From Planctomycetota bacterium (GTDB lineage Bacteria > Planctomycetota > UBA1135): DNA of 41,614 nt. The stretch is from positions 1-41,614 of the forward strand of contig RFGR01000180.1 in assembly GCA_003696625.1 (NCBI GenBank), written 5' to 3'. Below the pieces are notes generated by a model. It ran no database searches. It saw only the letters and a program-made list of their open reading frames with translations, and was not told where the DNA came from. Shown piece after piece: positions 16,053-24,920 of this stretch (within the stretch, counting starts at the first letter, position 1; each line of letters opens with the position of its first letter). The translations under genes and the position numbers were made by a program.

Positions 16053-17153
16053 TCAGTCGTGGAAGTCGGAGTCGCCCGGGGCGTAGGTCCAGGCGTCCGG
16101 ATCGAGGATCTCGGCGATCCAGTCATTGGCCGGATCCGCCGCCGCCTTGCACGGCAGCAGCGAGACCACCACCCGATCCGGCGGTTCGCGCCGGCTCGGC
16201 GCAAAGCCGGGCAAGCCGACCGCGGCCTCGGCCAGGGCCGAGCCGGGGCGGGGCGCCAACCGCAGGAAGGCGGCGCCGTCGGCGGCGGCCTCGCGCCCGG
16301 CCCGGGCGAGGAGGGCGGCGGCGAGAGCCGGATCGCCGCCGTCGAGGTGGTCGAGGACCGTGGCGACCGTCACCCCTCCTTCCTCCCGGCGCAGGCGGAG
16401 GACCAGGAAGCCGGCCGGGCCGTCGTCGTCCTCGGCCAGCCAGGCCGGACTCCGATCGACCGGACAGGCGCCGTAGCGGTGGCCGAGCACCGTCGCCGAG
16501 CGGATCCGGGCCACCCGCAGGCCGCCGCGCCGCCGGCGCCAAAGGCGGTCGAACTCCGGCCCGTAGGCGGTCACCGGGCGGATCCGGAACCGATCCTCGG
16601 CCGGGTGCGGGCGCCGCCGGCGGAGCCGGTCGAGCAGGAGGCCGAGGCCGGCGCCGGCCGGGCCGAAGAGCCGTCCCAGGGCAGGCCCCAGGCTGAGTCG
16701 GGCCTCCAGGAACGGCAACTCCAGGATCTGCCGGTAGCCGAACAGCCGCCGACCGAGGACCAGCGGGGCCTCGGCGATCCGGCCGCCGTAGGAGGCGACG
16801 ACGCCGCGATCGGCGGCCAGCCGCCCGAGACCGGCGGTGATCTCGCGGAAGGTCCGGAGCCCCCGCCACTCCGGCCGGATGGCGGTCTCGCAGGTCTGCA
16901 TCAGCCGGACCTCGCGGCCGGCGACTTGGAACGGCCAGACCACGCCGAGATTGGCGGCGACCGCCCGACCGTCCGGGGCCAGGGCGACGCAGCCGAGCCC
17001 CGGTCCGGCCGGGCCGGACAGGAACTTCCAGCGCTGGTGGTCGGGGCCGCGCGCCAAGCCGAAGACCGATCGGAAGAGGTCGTTCACCGCCGTCGCGTTC
17101 TCCTCCCCGAACGGCACGAAGCGGAGGCCGTCGCGGTCAGCCGGCCACGACAA
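16053..17153 (-). CDS. GNAT-like N-acyltransferase family protein
   Basis: The 366-residue product resembles the COG0454/PF13527-type acetyltransferases often found with surface-polysaccharide genes: an N-terminal FWxxKF-like segment (DHQRWKFLSGPAGPG), GCVALAPDGRAVAANLGV, then LMQTCETAIRPEWRGLRTFREI, corresponding to the acyl-CoA loop. The second half appears to be a degenerate repeat of the fold. The frame runs on far upstream antisense to the sulfatase gene, so a start must be chosen; TTG at 17153 (LSWPADRDGLRFVPF) is preferred because a TATATC box ends 6 nt before it. Substrate unknown. Confidence 0.65.
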   Translation of the reverse strand: MSWPADRDGLRFVPFGEENATAVNDLFRSVFGLARGPDHQRWKFLSGPAGPGLGCVALAPDGRAVAANLGVVWPFQVAGREVRLMQTCETAIRPEWRGLRTFREITAGLGRLAADRGVVASYGGRIAEAPLVLGRRLFGYRQILELPFLEARLSLGPALGRLFGPAGAGLGLLLDRLRRRRPHPAEDRFRIRPVTAYGPEFDRLWRRRRGGLRVARIRSATVLGHRYGACPVDRSPAWLAEDDDGPAGFLVLRLRREEGGVTVATVLDHLDGGDPALAAALLARAGREAAADGAAFLRLAPRPGSALAEAAVGLPGFAPSRREPPDRVVVSLLPCKAAADPANDWIAEILDPDAWTYAPGDSDFHD

Positions 17154-17159
17154 CCGAGG

Positions 17160-17167
17160 GATATACT
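17160..17167. promoter_or_regulatory. Overlapping divergent -10 boxes of the GNAT-like and sulfatase-like genes
   Basis: GATATACT contains TATACT on the plus strand (17162-17167), 11 nt before the ATG at 17179, and TATATC on the minus strand (17165-17160), 6 nt before the TTG at 17153. It is flanked by GGG and CCC, making the core nearly palindromic. Confidence 0.5.
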
Positions 17168-17178
17168 CCCGCCACGCG

Positions 17179-18906
17179 ATGGGGGCGGCCTGGTTCCTGC
17201 TCTTCGCCGTGGCGCTCGCCTCGGGCGCGGTCGGCGCCCTCTCGGCCGCCGCCGAGGGCTGGTCGGAATCCTGGTTCGGATCCGGAGACGGCTGGTTGTT
17301 CTGGCTCACCTGGCGCGAGGATCCCGGCGGTCGGCGGCTGGTCCTCGCCCTGGCCGCGGCCGCCACCTGGTGGATCTTCGCCTCGGCGGCCGTCCGGATC
17401 CAGGGCCTGGCCCGGATCGGGCGCGCCGCCCGCTTTCTGGCCGAGCGGCTCGGCCGGCCGGCGCCGGCACTGGCGGCGGCGGCGCTGGCCCTGCTCCCCC
17501 ACCTGGTCGTCCCCCTGGCCGGGCCGAACGCCGCCGGCCGGCCGAGCGTGGTCGTCGTCCTGCTCGACTCGGTCCGACTGGACCACGTCGGCTGGGGCGG
17601 GGCGAAGCGGCCGACGACTCCTCGGCTCGACGAGCTGGCCGCCCGGGGGCTGGTCTTCCGCCAGGCGATCGCTCCCGCCCCGTGGACCAAACCGGCCGTG
17701 GCCTCGCTGCTGACCGGGTTGACCCCGGGCCACCATCTGGCGATCGGCAAACCGGACCAGCTCGGCTTCGCGGTTCTGCCCCCCGACCGGCGCACGCTGG
17801 CCGAGGCCCTGGCCCGGGAGGGCTGGTTCACCGCCGCCGTTTCCGGGAATCCGAACATCGCCGCCCGCTTCGGCTTCGACCAGGGCTTCCTGCGCTTCTT
17901 TCACGACAGCTCCCGCCGGGCGCCGGAGCTGATCGAGATCGCCCGCCGTTTCCTGGCCGAGGCCGGGGACCGGCCCTTCTTCCTCTACCTGCACCTGAAC
18001 GACGCCCACTACCCCTACGAGGCCCCGGCGCCGTGGCGGGGCCGCTTCGCCGCCGGATCCGCGCCACCGCGCCTGGACGGTACCAGCTTGAACGCCTTTC
18101 GACTCGGCCGGCTCGACTGGGACGCGAAGGAGGCGGCGGCGCTGGCCGCGGCCTACGACGAGGAAATCCTCGCCCTGGACGAACAAGTCGGGTCCTTCCT
18201 CGAGGAGCTGCTGGCGACCGAGCCGAACCTGATCGCGGTGGTCCTGGCCGACCATGGCGAGGAGTTCCTCGATCACGGCGACCTCGGTCACGGCCACACC
18301 CTGAACGACGAGCTGCTGCGGGTGCCGTTGCAGCTCGCCTGGAGCGGTGAGCCGGGGCTGGCCGCCGGCGAGGTCGCGGCCCAGGTCGGCACCCTCGACC
18401 TGATGCCGACCCTGCTCGAGTTGTGCGGACTTCGCTGGCCGGAACGGGCGCGGCCGCTGGACGGCCGCAGCCTGCTGCCGGTCCTGCGCGGCGAGGCCGA
18501 GGAAAGGCCGGTGTTCGCCGAGACCGAGTCGCCGGGCAGTCCCCGCTCCGGCCTGACCGGGCCGCTGCGTTGCTGGCGGCGGCCGGAGGCCAAACTGATC
18601 CAGACCGACCCCTGGCGCCAGAAGGCGGGCCGAATCTGGCTCTACGACCTCGCCGCCGACCCCGGCGAGACCCGCAACCTGGCCGGCGCGCGACCGGAGT
18701 TGCGCCGGCGCCTCGCGGCGGAGTTGGCCGGGAGCGGGTTCCTCCAGCCCCTGCCGCGGCCGGCCGGCCCGGCTCCGCTGCTCGATCCGACGGTCCTGGC
18801 CGAACTCGCTGAAATGGGCTACGTGGACGCCCCGGAAGCCCTCGTCGAGCCGGTCGAACCGACCTTCGCGGCGGGGGCGGTTCCCTGGTGGGAGGAACCA
18901 GACTGA
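17179..18906 (+). CDS. Membrane-anchored sulfatase-like hydrolase/transferase
   Basis: The 575-residue protein has about three N-terminal membrane segments (residues 3-22, 54-73, 96-115), then an extracytoplasmic alkaline-phosphatase-superfamily domain. Metal residues are visible in VVLLDSVRLDH (D130, D135) and LADHGEEFLDHGDLGHGH. At the nucleophile position the usual C/S-x-P-x-R of formylglycine sulfatases is replaced by PWTKPAVASLLTG, with T170 as the candidate nucleophile, as in phosphoglycerol or phosphoethanolamine transferases. It may therefore act on phosphate rather than sulfate esters. The ATG at 17179 is preferred over upstream in-frame codons because these would run through the divergent gene. 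Confidence 0.82.
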   Translation: MGAAWFLLFAVALASGAVGALSAAAEGWSESWFGSGDGWLFWLTWREDPGGRRLVLALAAAATWWIFASAAVRIQGLARIGRAARFLAERLGRPAPALAAAALALLPHLVVPLAGPNAAGRPSVVVVLLDSVRLDHVGWGGAKRPTTPRLDELAARGLVFRQAIAPAPWTKPAVASLLTGLTPGHHLAIGKPDQLGFAVLPPDRRTLAEALAREGWFTAAVSGNPNIAARFGFDQGFLRFFHDSSRRAPELIEIARRFLAEAGDRPFFLYLHLNDAHYPYEAPAPWRGRFAAGSAPPRLDGTSLNAFRLGRLDWDAKEAAALAAAYDEEILALDEQVGSFLEELLATEPNLIAVVLADHGEEFLDHGDLGHGHTLNDELLRVPLQLAWSGEPGLAAGEVAAQVGTLDLMPTLLELCGLRWPERARPLDGRSLLPVLRGEAEERPVFAETESPGSPRSGLTGPLRCWRRPEAKLIQTDPWRQKAGRIWLYDLAADPGETRNLAGARPELRRRLAAELAGSGFLQPLPRPAGPAPLLDPTVLAELAEMGYVDAPEALVEPVEPTFAAGAVPWWEEPD

Positions 18907-18947
18907 ACTTGGAAATATGCGGTTTCTGCAGATTTTTTCGTTCATCT

Positions 18948-18977
18948 CTGACATTTTCCCCAAGTTTTCGCTAAAGT
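18948..18977 (+). promoter_or_regulatory. Sigma70-type promoter of glnA
   Basis: CTGACA (18948-18953) and TAAAGT (18972-18977) are separated by 18 nt, in a T-rich 104-nt gap that is the most AT-rich stretch of the window. The predicted leader is about 27 nt and has no clear Shine-Dalgarno sequence. Confidence 0.5.
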
Positions 18978-19010
18978 GATCGCGCAAACAGGCGAATTCC
19001 GCCAATCCCA

Positions 19011-20414
<1,404 letters not shown>

Positions 20415-21320
20415 TCAGTCCACCAGCCGCTCGCCGCCCGTGGCGGTGAGGGCGGCGTAGAGTTCTGCCAGGCGCCGGGTCATCGGGCCCGGCGCCCGGC
20501 CGTCTCCGATCGGGCGGCCGTCCAGCTCGGCGATCCCGGCCAACTCGCCCATGGTGCCGGTACAAAACATCTCGTCGGCGCGGTAGGCCCAGGTCAGGGA
20601 CAGGTCGCGCTCCTCGCAGGGGATCCCGTGCTCGCGGCATAGTTCGAGCACGGTGGCGCGGGTGATGCCCTCCGGGCAGGCGCGGGTGGTCGGCGTCCGG
20701 ACCACGCCGCCCTCGACCAGGAAGACGTGAGTGGCGTTGGTCTCGGCCAGGAAGCCGTCGCGATCGAGCATCAGGGCGTCGTCGGCGCCGGCCCGGTTGG
20801 CCTCGATCTTGGCCAGGATCGACTGGATCAGGTTGGCGTGGTGGATGTTCGGGTCGAGGCAGTCGGGCGGGAAGCGGCGCACGCTGCTCGTGATCAGGCG
20901 CAAGCCGCTCTTGTCGTACACCGGCGGCTTGTGCTCGGCGAGCACGATCAAGGTCGGGCCGGACTGGTTCAGGCGCGGGTCCATGCCCGAGGTGATCTTC
21001 ACGCCGCGGGTCAGGGTCAGCCGGATGTGGACGCCGTCGCGCATCCGGTTCGCCTCCAGGGTGCGCCGGATCTCGGTGATGATCGCCTCGTCGCTCGGAA
21101 TCTCGGCGAAGGCCAGCGCCTTGGCCGAGCTGCGCAATCGGGCGAGGTGTTCGCGTAGCTTGAAGACGCGGCCGTCGTAGACCCGCAGCCCCTCCCAGAC
21201 CGCGTCGCCGCCCTGGACGGCGGAGTCGAAGGGGCTGATCCCGGCCTGGTCCCGCGGCAGCAGGCGACCGTCGATGTTGATCAGGATGTCCCGGTTCCGC
21301 TCGTCGAAGCGCTGGAGCAT
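20415..21320 (-). CDS. Class IV aminotransferase family protein, Schiff-base lysine apparently replaced
   Basis: The 301-residue fold-type IV protein resembles branched-chain and D-amino-acid aminotransferases: INIDGRLLPRDQAGISPFDSAV, GDAVWEGLRVYDGRVFKLREHLARL and the PLP-phosphate region GFLAETNATHVFLV. The segment that normally holds the catalytic lysine (KxxNYL or IKSLNLL, followed by LAKxEA) reads PNIHHANLIQSILAKIEAN (157-175), so asparagine or histidine stands at the expected position. Transaminase activity is therefore uncertain. It starts at ATG 21320 inside the last 40 nt of pdxA, with a TAGACT box 6 nt upstream. It is the last gene of the sigma-factor cluster. Confidence 0.85.
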   Translation of the reverse strand: MLQRFDERNRDILINIDGRLLPRDQAGISPFDSAVQGGDAVWEGLRVYDGRVFKLREHLARLRSSAKALAFAEIPSDEAIITEIRRTLEANRMRDGVHIRLTLTRGVKITSGMDPRLNQSGPTLIVLAEHKPPVYDKSGLRLITSSVRRFPPDCLDPNIHHANLIQSILAKIEANRAGADDALMLDRDGFLAETNATHVFLVEGGVVRTPTTRACPEGITRATVLELCREHGIPCEERDLSLTWAYRADEMFCTGTMGELAGIAELDGRPIGDGRAPGPMTRRLAELYAALTATGGERLVD

Positions 21321-22324
21321 GCGCGGAGTCTAGCGGCGCACAGCTCCAGGACGCGGTCGAGGGCGTGGGCGAAGGAAGCCGGGTCGGCGCGGCCGGTGCG
21401 GGCGAGAGCGAAGGCCGTCCCGTGCATCGGACTGACCCGAAGCAGCCGGCCGCCGACGAAGACGGTGTAGGCGGTGGCACGCCCGAGCAGCTTGAGCGGG
21501 ATGAAGGCCTGGTCGTGGTAGAGGGCGATGACCAGGTCCCAGTCGCCGGCGGCGGCTTCGGCGAACACGACGTCCGGCACCGCCGGGCCGGCGGTCCGCA
21601 GACCCCACTCCTCTTCGGCCCGACGGATCGCCGGCCGCAGGATCCGGCGCTCCTCGTCGCCGAAGGCGCCGCCCTCGCCGGCGTGCGGGTTGAGGCCGGC
21701 CAGGACCACGCGCGGCTCCTCGAGCCCGAGCAGCCCGCGCGCCGCCTCGTGGGCCAGGCGGATGTGCTTCTGGACCAGGTTGATCTCGAGGCGGTCGATC
21801 GCGTCGCGCAGGCGTTGGTGGCGGGTGGCGAGCAGTACCCGCAGACGGCCGTTGCAGGCCAGCATGCCGTAGCGACGGCCGCCGCACAGCTCGCCCAGGA
21901 TTTGGGTTTGCCCCTCGTAGGGGTAGCCGGCGAGGTGCATGCTGCGCTTGGCCACCGGCGGAGTCAGCATCGCCTCGGCGCCGCCCTCGAGACAGATCGT
22001 GCCGGCCCGCAGCACCGCCTCGACCGCGGCCATCCCGGCCGCCGCCGACGGCGCGCCCGGCGGATCCTCCGGGACCGGGCTCTCCAGCTCGAGCACCGGC
22101 AGCGGCGCGGCCGGGTCGCGGGCGAAGCCGGCGGCGGGGTCGGGCACGCTCTCCAGCTCGAGCGCGAAGCCGCGGGCGGCCGCGATCCCGGCCAGGGCGG
22201 CGCGGTGACCGAGCAGGAGGGGCCGGCAGCGGCGCCGCACCTCGGGCCGGACCAGAACCTCGAGGGCGACCTCGGGACCGATCCCGCCCAGGTCGCCCTG
22301 GGGGACCACCAGGCGCGGCAGCAC
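21281..22324 (-). CDS. pdxA: 4-hydroxythreonine-4-phosphate dehydrogenase family protein
   Basis: The 347-residue NAD-dependent enzyme oxidises 4-phosphohydroxy-L-threonine in PLP synthesis. QGDLGGIGPEVAL replaces the usual PGDPAGIGPE. The three metal-binding histidines are present: H169 (ATRHQRLRD), H214 (LNPHAGEGG) and H270 (ALYHDQAF). The substrate-phosphate motif GHTE reads GQTQ (138-141), so the usual histidine is glutamine, which may shift specificity toward a PdxA-like paralogous function. The GTG at 22324 begins VLPRLVVPQGD, 14 nt after the preceding stop. The 3' end overlaps the aminotransferase gene by 40 nt. Confidence 0.88.
   Translation of the reverse strand: MLPRLVVPQGDLGGIGPEVALEVLVRPEVRRRCRPLLLGHRAALAGIAAARGFALELESVPDPAAGFARDPAAPLPVLELESPVPEDPPGAPSAAAGMAAVEAVLRAGTICLEGGAEAMLTPPVAKRSMHLAGYPYEGQTQILGELCGGRRYGMLACNGRLRVLLATRHQRLRDAIDRLEINLVQKHIRLAHEAARGLLGLEEPRVVLAGLNPHAGEGGAFGDEERRILRPAIRRAEEEWGLRTAGPAVPDVVFAEAAAGDWDLVIALYHDQAFIPLKLLGRATAYTVFVGGRLLRVSPMHGTAFALARTGRADPASFAHALDRVLELCAARLRACSSASTSGTGTS
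21327..21332 (-). promoter_or_regulatory. Internal -10 box of the class IV aminotransferase gene
   Basis: TAGACT on the minus strand ends 6 nt before the ATG at 21320 and lies inside the 3' coding end of pdxA. It may give a separate leaderless transcript. Confidence 0.4.
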
Positions 22325-22338
22325 GGCGGCCGGCGCGC

Positions 22339-22998
22339 TCAGGGCCGGTACCGGACTAGGAGGAGACCGCCCTGCAGATCGACCTCGACTGTCCGCGGGG
22401 TGAGGGCGGAACCCGCCGGCGGCGAGAAGGTGAGGCGGACCTGGCCGACCGCGTCCGGATAGGAGGCGTAGGTCTGGAGCGCGATCGGGATGTCCTGGGC
22501 CAGGATCGGCCGGTTGACGACGCTGGAGCCGGTGTCGATCCGGAGGTTGCCGCCGAGATAGCCGCTGGGCAGGAACTGCCACAGGTCGGTGGTGCCGCCG
22601 GCGACCACCCAGCGGTCGAGGACGACGGTGGCCTGGTCGACCAGACCGAGGCAGCGCCAGCCGCCCTCGGCGTCGAGATAACCGAAACCGCTGCCATAGG
22701 CGTCGAGCAGTTCGACCGCCAGCTCGGGGGTGCCGATCAGACCGAGGGTCGGCGGCGAGGCCTGGAGCAGGAAGGGGTCGGGCTGCGGCCGGTCGAACGG
22801 GACCCAGAACAGGTCCAGCAGGGCCGGGTCGACGATGCACGGCAGGCTGCCGACCACCGGATTGTCGCCGCGGTCGAAGCTGCTGCCGCCGAAACCGCCT
22901 CCGGTGCCGCTGGCCAGCGGCGGCACGGCCAAGGCGACGACGGCCGCCAAGACGATGCCGAGGAGGAGATCACGGGTGCGAAGGAAGCGGGCCATCAT
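22339..22998 (-). CDS. Exported protein of unknown function
   Basis: The 219-residue product has a basic N-terminus, one hydrophobic segment (LLLGIVLAAVVALAVPPLA, about 11-29) acting as signal peptide or anchor, and a glycine-rich linker before a beta-rich domain. No family motif is recognised. The two cysteines, in SLPCIVDP and GWRCLGL, could form a disulfide. The ATG at 22998 overlaps the anti-sigma stop by four bases (ATGA); the next codon is also ATG. Its place directly after the sigma/anti-sigma pair suggests a product controlled with, or sensed by, that system, but this is inference. Confidence 0.75.
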   Translation of the reverse strand: MMARFLRTRDLLLGIVLAAVVALAVPPLASGTGGGFGGSSFDRGDNPVVGSLPCIVDPALLDLFWVPFDRPQPDPFLLQASPPTLGLIGTPELAVELLDAYGSGFGYLDAEGGWRCLGLVDQATVVLDRWVVAGGTTDLWQFLPSGYLGGNLRIDTGSSVVNRPILAQDIPIALQTYASYPDAVGQVRLTFSPPAGSALTPRTVEVDLQGGLLLVRYRP

Positions 22999-24002
22999 GC
23001 TGCAAAGAAGGCCGGTTCGGATGCCTCGATCTCGAGGCGGAAAGCCCGGTCCTGCCGCAGGCGGCTGAGCAGTTCCGGGGCCTGGCGCAGCCAGCCGGGG
23101 ACTTGGCGCCAGACCTCGGGGTGACCGAGCCGGATCCGCCGCAGCATGGCGACCGCCGCGGCGAGATCGTCGAGGGAAAGGTGCTCCACGGCGATGTTGT
23201 AGAGCACGAACGCGAACTCCGGCCGGCGGCGCAGGAGTCCGGAGGCCACGACCCAGCGGTACATCCGCAGGGCGGAGCGATGGTCGCCCTGGCGGTCGTA
23301 GAGCAGGCCGAGCTGGATCGCGGCGTGGGCGCGGTTGACCGGGCGGTCGGTCCGGAGGAAGACCTCGCGGTATTCGGCCGCCGCCTGGTCGGCCTCGCCG
23401 AGGAGCTGGTGGACGAAGCCGCTGTAGAGGCGGGCTTCGGCGAAGCGGGGCTTGAGCTTGAGGGCTTCGTCGAGCAGGCGCCGGCCTTCGCGCAGGTGGT
23501 CGTCGCAGCGCCGGCGGAGATCGTCGGGATCGATCCGGCAGGCGCCGACGGCCCGGGCGGCGCGGGCGACCTCGGCCGCCTCGGTGCGTTCGAAGGAGTC
23601 GATCTCGACCGGCTCCTCGGCCACCCGGAGCAGGTAGTCGCCGTCGTTGGCGAGGAGAACGTAGGCCTTGCCGAGCTGGTAGAGGGCGTGGGCCAACCGG
23701 CGCAGGATCTCGGCGTCGGACAGGCCCTCGAACAAACCCTCGCCGCGCAGCCGCCGGAGCCGGCGGGCGAGGCTGCCGGGCACCGCCAGGTCCTGGTGGG
23801 CAAGGGCCTGCAGCCGCACGGCCTGGAAGAACTCGGCGCAGGACGGGCAGCTCTCCAGGTGGGCGAGAGCCCGGCGGGCGGAGCCATCAGGCAGCTCGCC
23901 GTCGAACAGCGCGCTCAGGTCGCGCTGGAAGGCGGTGCAGACGGTCCGCTCGGAGGAGCGGGCGGCGCGCATCGCGTCGAGGAAGCGGGAGCGGTCGTAC
24001 AT
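22995..24002 (-). CDS. Zinc-finger anti-sigma factor with TPR domain
   Basis: The 335-residue protein starts with a ZAS-type zinc finger, H-x3-C-x2-C (H48, C52, C55 in AHLESCPSC), preceded by a conserved CTAFQRDLSALFDGEL helix. Behind it lie helical repeats resembling tetratricopeptide repeats (LLDEALKLKPRFAEARLYSG, AAIQLGLLYDRQGDHRSALRMY). No transmembrane helix is seen, so it would be a cytoplasmic anti-sigma factor that senses through the TPR domain or a partner. Its ATG overlaps the sigma stop by one base (TGATG), with GGAGGGAG upstream. By known ZAS biology it should bind and inhibit the sigma factor encoded just before it. Confidence 0.85.
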   Translation of the reverse strand: MYDRSRFLDAMRAARSSERTVCTAFQRDLSALFDGELPDGSARRALAHLESCPSCAEFFQAVRLQALAHQDLAVPGSLARRLRRLRGEGLFEGLSDAEILRRLAHALYQLGKAYVLLANDGDYLLRVAEEPVEIDSFERTEAAEVARAARAVGACRIDPDDLRRRCDDHLREGRRLLDEALKLKPRFAEARLYSGFVHQLLGEADQAAAEYREVFLRTDRPVNRAHAAIQLGLLYDRQGDHRSALRMYRWVVASGLLRRRPEFAFVLYNIAVEHLSLDDLAAAVAMLRRIRLGHPEVWRQVPGWLRQAPELLSRLRQDRAFRLEIEASEPAFFAA

Positions 24003-24838
24003 CAGTTCGCTCCCTCCCGGCCGCCGAGTTCGGCCGACATCGCCAGTCGGTCGGCCGCGTCACGGCCGGCCTGGAACTTGCGTTTCATGATCGTGAAGAT
24101 CTTCCGGCGGGCCCGGAAGACCATCATCTTCAGGTTCTCGACCCGGACACCGAGCCGGTCGGCGGCCTCGCGATAGGGCAACGACTCGACCTCGACCAGG
24201 TAGAGGACCCGCTTCTCGCGCGGGGTGAGACAGCGGTAGGCCTCGAGGTAGAAGTGGAGGTAGATCCGCCAGGCCCCGACCAGCTCCTCGGCCGCCTCGC
24301 GCTCGGCGGTGGTGTCCAGCGGGTTGGCGGCCCGGTCGTCGGCCAGCTCGAGCGGTATCTGCTCCTCGGTCTCGCGCTCGCCGGCCCCGATCGGCAGCGC
24401 CCGGTCGCGCTGCGCCCGCCGGCTGTGCTTGAGCACGGTGTTGCGGATGATCGAGTGGGTCCAATTCCGGAAGGCGTTGGTGCGGTCCGGCTTGAACTTG
24501 AACGGGTAGCGATAGACGTTGAAGAAGACCTCCTGGAGCACGTCGGCCGGATCCACCGCGTAGAAGGAGCGCTTCAGGTGGTGGTAGATCAAGCGCAGGA
24601 AGTCCTCGTGGTTCAACTCGTAGAGCAGCGCGAAGGCCTCCTTGGAGGCCGTCTCCTTGTAGGCGGCCATCAGCGCCGTGGAGACGGCGTCGCGGTGCCG
24701 ACTCGGTTCGGCGCGGTAGTCGCGGGCGAGCTGGACCAGGTCGATTCCCCCCACCCCCTCGGGGTGCGCCGCCGCGAAGGCCTCGAGCCGATCGGCGAAG
24801 CTCTCCAGACGAGGGGGGTGCAGGCGGGTGAAGGTCAT
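24002..24838 (-). CDS. ECF-type RNA polymerase sigma factor
   Basis: The 278-residue protein has sigma region 2 (DVLQEVFFNVYRYPFKFKPD followed by RTNAFRNWTHSIIRNTVLKH, roughly 98-138) and region 4 (LTPREKRVLYLVEVESLPYREAADRLGVRVENLKMMVFRARRKI compressed here to its hallmarks LTPREKRVL and REAADRLGV, roughly 205-250). An N-terminal extension of about 75 residues precedes region 2 and a short tail follows region 4; both are longer than in minimal ECF factors. It is the first gene of a cluster with its anti-sigma factor, an exported protein, pdxA and a class IV aminotransferase, and probably regulates itself. Confidence 0.9.
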   Translation of the reverse strand: MTFTRLHPPRLESFADRLEAFAAAHPEGVGGIDLVQLARDYRAEPSRHRDAVSTALMAAYKETASKEAFALLYELNHEDFLRLIYHHLKRSFYAVDPADVLQEVFFNVYRYPFKFKPDRTNAFRNWTHSIIRNTVLKHSRRAQRDRALPIGAGERETEEQIPLELADDRAANPLDTTAEREAAEELVGAWRIYLHFYLEAYRCLTPREKRVLYLVEVESLPYREAADRLGVRVENLKMMVFRARRKIFTIMKRKFQAGRDAADRLAMSAELGGREGAN

Positions 24839-24850
24839 CGGGGGCGAATC

Positions 24851-24881
24851 AACCTAAACCTACGGTAAACCGCCGGTAACG
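24851..24881 (-). promoter_or_regulatory. Tandem TAGGTT boxes and GTTACCG repeats before the sigma gene
   Basis: On the minus strand two perfect TAGGTT hexamers stand head to tail (24862-24851), the nearer one 12 nt before the sigma ATG. Upstream lie two similar elements, CGTTACCG and GTTTACCG, 11 nt apart. The arrangement in the 82-nt gap shared with queG suggests a regulated, possibly autoregulated, promoter. Confidence 0.4.
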
Positions 24882-24920
24882 CAAATTCAGGAAAACCGGC
24901 GACCGGATCTGGCGGTCTCC

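Noticed and set aside
14976-18350. A 1124-codon plus-strand frame across the DUF456 and GNAT-like genes
   Set aside because: Low-complexity Arg/Gly/Pro/Glu-rich translation with no motif, lying opposite real genes.
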